Source of the DNA: Bacillota bacterium
GTDB taxonomy: Bacteria > Bacillota > Clostridia > Peptostreptococcales > Anaerovoracaceae
Reading direction: 5' to 3'
NCBI GenBank assembly: GCA_023415235.1
Contig: JAEZLP010000031.1
Location: 1-64,000, forward strand
Length of the DNA stretch: 64,000 nucleotides
This document shows, one piece after another, positions 60,826 through 64,000 of the stretch (positions within the stretch are counted from its first letter, which is position 1; each line of letters opens with the position of its first letter). Under the pieces are notes generated by a model that was not told where the DNA came from, ran no database searches, and saw only the letters and a program-made list of their open reading frames with translations. A program made the position numbers and the translations under genes.

Positions 60826-61825
60826 AATTCTGGTAACCCATTACAACTTGCGGTCTGGAAAACAGCCATAAAGAAAGTACTGCAGCTGCGGTCAGACCAA
60901 GATAGGACAGTACATCCTGCCCGAATAAGCCGCCATAAAATTTGATGAGATACCGGATTATAATATGTAACACGTAAACGGTCATAGTGCTCTGACCGAT
61001 ACCGGATAGAAAAGTTCTTTTCTTCGGCGCAAGATTCAGAAAGACAAGAATCCATGCTGTGGACAATCCGAAAATCGCCACTCTTGCCAAGACTCCTTCC
61101 ATCCAGGTCAATCCTGTCGCCCAATAGGATGACTTCATATAAAGCGCTTCCAGCGGGAACGGATTCTTGAAGGCAATCAGGACAGATACGGCCAGAAGTC
61201 CTGCCATCGCCAGCGCTCCGACCGCTTTCGGAATAGCCCGTATCTTCTCGAGCCACTCCTTTCTAAAATAATAACCAAGTAAAAAAAACGGAAGGAAGCT
61301 GAAGGTTCTACCCAAGGACAGGGTTGAATTCAAAAACGGTACAAAGCCTGCCGCCAGCGACAATACAACGCTGATCGGCAGGATTTTTTTTATTCTGACC
61401 AAGTCCTTCAGCAGATGGCGATAGTAGAACAGGGTCAATAGATACCATAGCGCCATGGTAGGCTGAGCCATGTTAAGATTAGCTTGTCCGAAAATCAGAT
61501 ACCGGAACCCGAACATGACCGGCATCAAAATCAGATAGGGAAATAAAAAGGTCCGAAACGACGTTTCCCTGCATTTCTCAAGATTTCTTGAAAAGTACCC
61601 CGAGACGAACAGAAATCCCTGCATGATATAGGAAAATGAAATAACATATACTGTTCCGCCGAAGGACGCCGTTTCAAAGGTATCGCTCATTCTGAAATAA
61701 TGAGCGATCACTACGGAAAATATTAAATACGCCTTGATATTGTCGAACAAATAGTATCTGTCTTTTAGACCGGTCTCTTTTTCACGACCCTTGGTCATAC
61801 TATTTTTATGTAAGCTCTCATCCAC
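60761..61825 (-). CDS. Membrane acyltransferase family 3 (OafA/OatA-like)
   Basis: A 354-residue protein with about ten membrane helices. RYYLFDNIKAYLIFSVVIAHYFR near the N-terminus contains the conserved Arg-x10-His pattern of acyltransferase 3 proteins, and QGFLFVSGYFS follows. Such proteins acylate cell-surface sugars or lipids. The acceptor is not deducible. Start GTG 61825 (weak ribosome site) or ATG 61798. It lies downstream of glpK by 18 bases and may be cotranscribed. Confidence 0.85.
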   Translation of the reverse strand: MDESLHKNSMTKGREKETGLKDRYYLFDNIKAYLIFSVVIAHYFRMSDTFETASFGGTVYVISFSYIMQGFLFVSGYFSRNLEKCRETSFRTFLFPYLILMPVMFGFRYLIFGQANLNMAQPTMALWYLLTLFYYRHLLKDLVRIKKILPISVVLSLAAGFVPFLNSTLSLGRTFSFLPFFLLGYYFRKEWLEKIRAIPKAVGALAMAGLLAVSVLIAFKNPFPLEALYMKSSYWATGLTWMEGVLARVAIFGLSTAWILVFLNLAPKKRTFLSGIGQSTMTVYVLHIIIRYLIKFYGGLFGQDVLSYLGLTAAAVLSLWLFSRPQVVMGYQNFMDGLYRLLALIPQALSRRIL

Positions 61826-61843
61826 TATTGATAAATTTCCTTT

Positions 61844-63334
61844 CTATCTAGCCCAGTACAGTGTCGTACCCACCGCTTTCTTCCATCCGTCGAGCAGTTG
61901 GTCTCTATGATCGGATTCCATGTCCGGTTCAAAGACTCGGGAGATCTGCCAGTTGTCGATAACCTCTTCCCTGCTCCCCCAGTATCCTGCGGCAAGTCCC
62001 GCCAGATAGGCTGCGCCCAGGGCTGTAGTCTCTATCGAAATAGGCCGTTTGACCGACACATTGATGATGTCCGCCTGGAACTGCATGAGAAAATTGTTTG
62101 CGCATGCACCGCCGTCCACCCTGAGAGATGACAGTTTGATTCCTGAGTCCTCTTCCATGGCGTCCAATAAGTCCTTGGACTGATATGCCAGGGATTCCAG
62201 CGTTGCCCGAACAATGTGGTTTCTGTTTGCTCCCCTTGTAATGCCTACAATGGTGCCTCTTGCATAGGGATCCCAGTAGGGAGCCCCCAGCCCGACAAAA
62301 GCCGGAACCAGATAGACGCCGTTGGTATCCGGAACCTGCCCGGCCATCCATTCCGTATCAGCGGCGTGATCGATCAGCTTCATTTCATCCCGCAGCCATT
62401 GGATCGCAGCGCCGGCTACAAAGACCGATCCCTCAAGCGCATAGTTGATCTCTCCGTTGATTCCCCAAGCAATGGTCGTGATCAATCCATTTTTTGAATA
62501 AACCGGTTTTTTCCCCGTGTTCATCAGCAAAAAGCATCCCGTCCCATAGGTATTCTTCGCTTCTCCCTCATTGAAACAGGTCTGACCGAATAATGCAGCC
62601 TGCTGATCGCCGGCAGCCCCTCCGATGGGGATCTCTCCGCCAAATATCGCGCTATCGGTCATGCCGTATACCTCGCTGGATGATCTGATCTCCGGCAGGA
62701 TGCAGCGCGGTATCTCCAGTTCGTTGAGAATTTCCGGATCCCATTCCAGCGTTTTGATATTGAACAACATGGTACGGGAGGCATTGGAATAGTCAGTGAT
62801 ATGTACCTTTCCGCTGGTCAGCCTCCAGATCAGCCAGGTCTCTATGGTGCCGAACAGAAGCTCTCCGTTTTCTGCGCGTTCTCTTGCGCCTTCCACATTT
62901 TCCAGGATCCAGCGGATCTTTGTAGCGGAAAAGTAGGCGTCAATGGGCAAGCCGGTCTTGCTTCTGATTATATCGGACAATCCCTTTTCCTTCAGCAAAT
63001 CGCAGTAATCCGCAGTCCTTCTGCACTGCCACACAATGGCGTTGCAGATCGGAACGCCGGTTTTTCTGTCCCAGATCACCGTAGTTTCTCTCTGGTTGGT
63101 GATTCCAATCGCGGCGATGTTCTGAAATCCAGCGTTGATCTTCTTCATCGCCTCCCGGGCGACTTCAATCTGGGTCGACCAGATTTCCATGGCGTCATGT
63201 TCCACCCAGCCCGGTTTCGGATAAATCTGTTTGAATTCCTTCTGGGCCACGCTGACTGCTTCGCCCTTCTTGTTGAACAGGATGCATCTTGAGCTGGTGG
63301 TTCCCTGATCCAGCGACATAACATACTTTTCCAT
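61844..63334 (-). CDS. glpK: Glycerol kinase
   Basis: A 496-residue FGGY kinase of normal length that makes glycerol 3-phosphate from glycerol and ATP. It shows SLDQGTTSSRCILFN at the start, QEFKQIYPKPGWVEHD-type sequence (near 23-38), NQRETTVIWDR (near 80-90), the GAAGDQQAALFGQTCFNEGEAKNTYGTG block (near 245-272) and LRVDGGACANNFLMQFQADI. ATG 63334 has GGAG eight bases upstream. No glpF or glpD adjoins it. Confidence 0.97.
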   Translation of the reverse strand: MEKYVMSLDQGTTSSRCILFNKKGEAVSVAQKEFKQIYPKPGWVEHDAMEIWSTQIEVAREAMKKINAGFQNIAAIGITNQRETTVIWDRKTGVPICNAIVWQCRRTADYCDLLKEKGLSDIIRSKTGLPIDAYFSATKIRWILENVEGARERAENGELLFGTIETWLIWRLTSGKVHITDYSNASRTMLFNIKTLEWDPEILNELEIPRCILPEIRSSSEVYGMTDSAIFGGEIPIGGAAGDQQAALFGQTCFNEGEAKNTYGTGCFLLMNTGKKPVYSKNGLITTIAWGINGEINYALEGSVFVAGAAIQWLRDEMKLIDHAADTEWMAGQVPDTNGVYLVPAFVGLGAPYWDPYARGTIVGITRGANRNHIVRATLESLAYQSKDLLDAMEEDSGIKLSSLRVDGGACANNFLMQFQADIINVSVKRPISIETTALGAAYLAGLAAGYWGSREEVIDNWQISRVFEPDMESDHRDQLLDGWKKAVGTTLYWAR

Positions 63335-63353
63335 GTCTGCACTCCTTTCTATA

Positions 63354-64000
63354 TTAAACAAACTCCTTAAGAACTGTGTTTGAAATATCAAGTCCCCTAT
63401 TCGTAAACCTCAGCCGCCCTCCGGTTATTTCCATAAGCCCGTTCTCCAGGCTTTTATTCAGCACTTCGCCGTGAATGGCTTCCAGTTCTTCTCCGAATTT
63501 TTCCTTAAAATCAAGCAGTTCAATCCCTTGTATCTTTCTGAGACCGGTGAAAAGGTATTCCGAGATGTTGTCTTCCCTCGTGTTTCTGTGCCGCTGGGCG
63601 ATAAAAGGACTCTCTTCACCCTCTATCTGAAGTCCGCCAGTGCCTGCGGCGGCATATCCCCGGTCATCGAACAGACCGCCTGTGCTTATATATTCATTCA
63701 GGTCAGTTTTATTGCTGAACCTGGTTCCTTCCAGAAAGGAATGGGCTCCGAGACCGAGTCCCAGATATTCCTCCATAGACCAGTATTTCAAGTTGTGCCT
63801 GCATGGAAATCCGTCCTTCGCCCCGTTGGATATCTCATAATGCCGGAATCCCCACGATTCAAGCTTATCCACCGCATAATGGTACATCTCCCGATCCAGT
63901 TCCTCATCGGCTTCATGGATCGTTCCATTGCGCGCCATGAACCAAAAGGGCGTATCCTCCTCGATTTGAAGGCTATAAAAGGAAATATGCTCCGGATCCA
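63354..64000 (-). CDS. hemW: HemW-like radical SAM protein, C-terminal part (cut by window end)
   Basis: The visible 215 codons match the C-terminal half of HemW: HISFYSLQIEEDTPF, then YEISNGAKDGFPCRHNLKYWSMEEYLGLGLGAHSF and the HemN C-terminal domain LFTGLRKIQGIELLDFKEKFG. The radical SAM Cys motif lies upstream, beyond the window. HemW is a heme chaperone family, not coproporphyrinogen oxidase. Its position near hrcA is the conserved Firmicute order. Stop codon at 63354, 19 bases before the glpK start. Confidence 0.92.
   Translation of the reverse strand, partial: DPEHISFYSLQIEEDTPFWFMARNGTIHEADEELDREMYHYAVDKLESWGFRHYEISNGAKDGFPCRHNLKYWSMEEYLGLGLGAHSFLEGTRFSNKTDLNEYISTGGLFDDRGYAAAGTGGLQIEGEESPFIAQRHRNTREDNISEYLFTGLRKIQGIELLDFKEKFGEELEAIHGEVLNKSLENGLMEITGGRLRFTNRGLDISNTVLKEFV

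Overview
The window looks like a chromosomal stretch of an anaerobic, endospore-forming Firmicute of class Clostridia. The evidence is the sporulation genes yqfC, yqfD, a tepA-like gene and ylmC, an IspH-ribosomal S1 fusion, glycyl-tRNA synthetase of the single-chain type, pyruvate phosphate dikinase, and the Firmicute gene order hrcA-grpE-dnaK-dnaJ-prmA-rsmE ... rpsU-yqeY-yqfC-yqfD-phoH-ybeY-cdd-era-recO-glyS. I cannot name the genus from sequence alone. No rRNA, tRNA or CRISPR array was recognised.

Region 1 (1-8090) is accessory. A complete IS66-family insertion sequence (1-2592, matching terminal inverted repeats) interrupts the gene for an HK97-type phage capsid protein. Upstream of that gene, on the minus strand, lie a zinc-ribbon protein, a 71-aa protein, a Ser/Thr-rich protein whose gene is packed with 12 copies of the heptamer GTAGCAG (both orientations), a PrimPol/P4-type primase-helicase and an excisionase-like protein. 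A divergent DUF6076-like zinc-finger gene ends the block. This resembles a phage satellite or a decayed capsid-bearing integrative element; its integrase end is not in the window.

Region 2 (8270-14761) is a seven-gene phosphate operon, pstS-pstC-pstA-pstB-phoU-phoB-phoR, preceded by 11-bp-spaced Pho-box-like repeats and closed by a strong terminator. Its PstS has its two half-domains in swapped order.

Region 3 (14851-21415) runs on the minus strand: ispH-rpsA fusion, rarA, a SPOR-domain protein, a membrane protein, a J-domain/TPR protein, a DUF5685-like protein and a small protein. A five-unit 16-bp tandem repeat lies within it. A small plus-strand zinc-ribbon gene with its own promoter follows (21521-21836).

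Region 4 (21923-30042) is a minus-strand tight-adherence (Tad/Flp) pilus operon: TadZ/CpaE, CpaF, TadB, TadC (with an unusual ectodomain), a Flp-like pilin, TadE-like pseudopilins, a DUF5702-like protein and a DUF6382-like protein. One TadE-like protein carries two Ada-type Cys/His motifs.

Region 5 (30127-34119) holds a TepA-type ClpP-like protein, YlmC, a stand-alone motA-motB pair and an AraC/GyrI-type regulator.

Region 6 (34182-64000) is mostly housekeeping on the minus strand: ppdK, glyS, a DUF4342-like protein, recO, era, cdd, ybeY, phoH, yqfD, yqfC, yqeY, rpsU, a HIT protein, a redox cassette (small membrane protein, polyferredoxin, CD1871A-like CXXC peptide, TlpA-like thioredoxin), mtaB, then two plus-strand cell-surface genes (LysM-amidohydrolase; M23 peptidase-NodB deacetylase fusion), then rsmE, prmA, dnaJ, dnaK, grpE and hrcA under a CIRCE operator. 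It ends with a cytidylate-kinase-like gene, a membrane acyltransferase, glpK and the 3' part of hemW.
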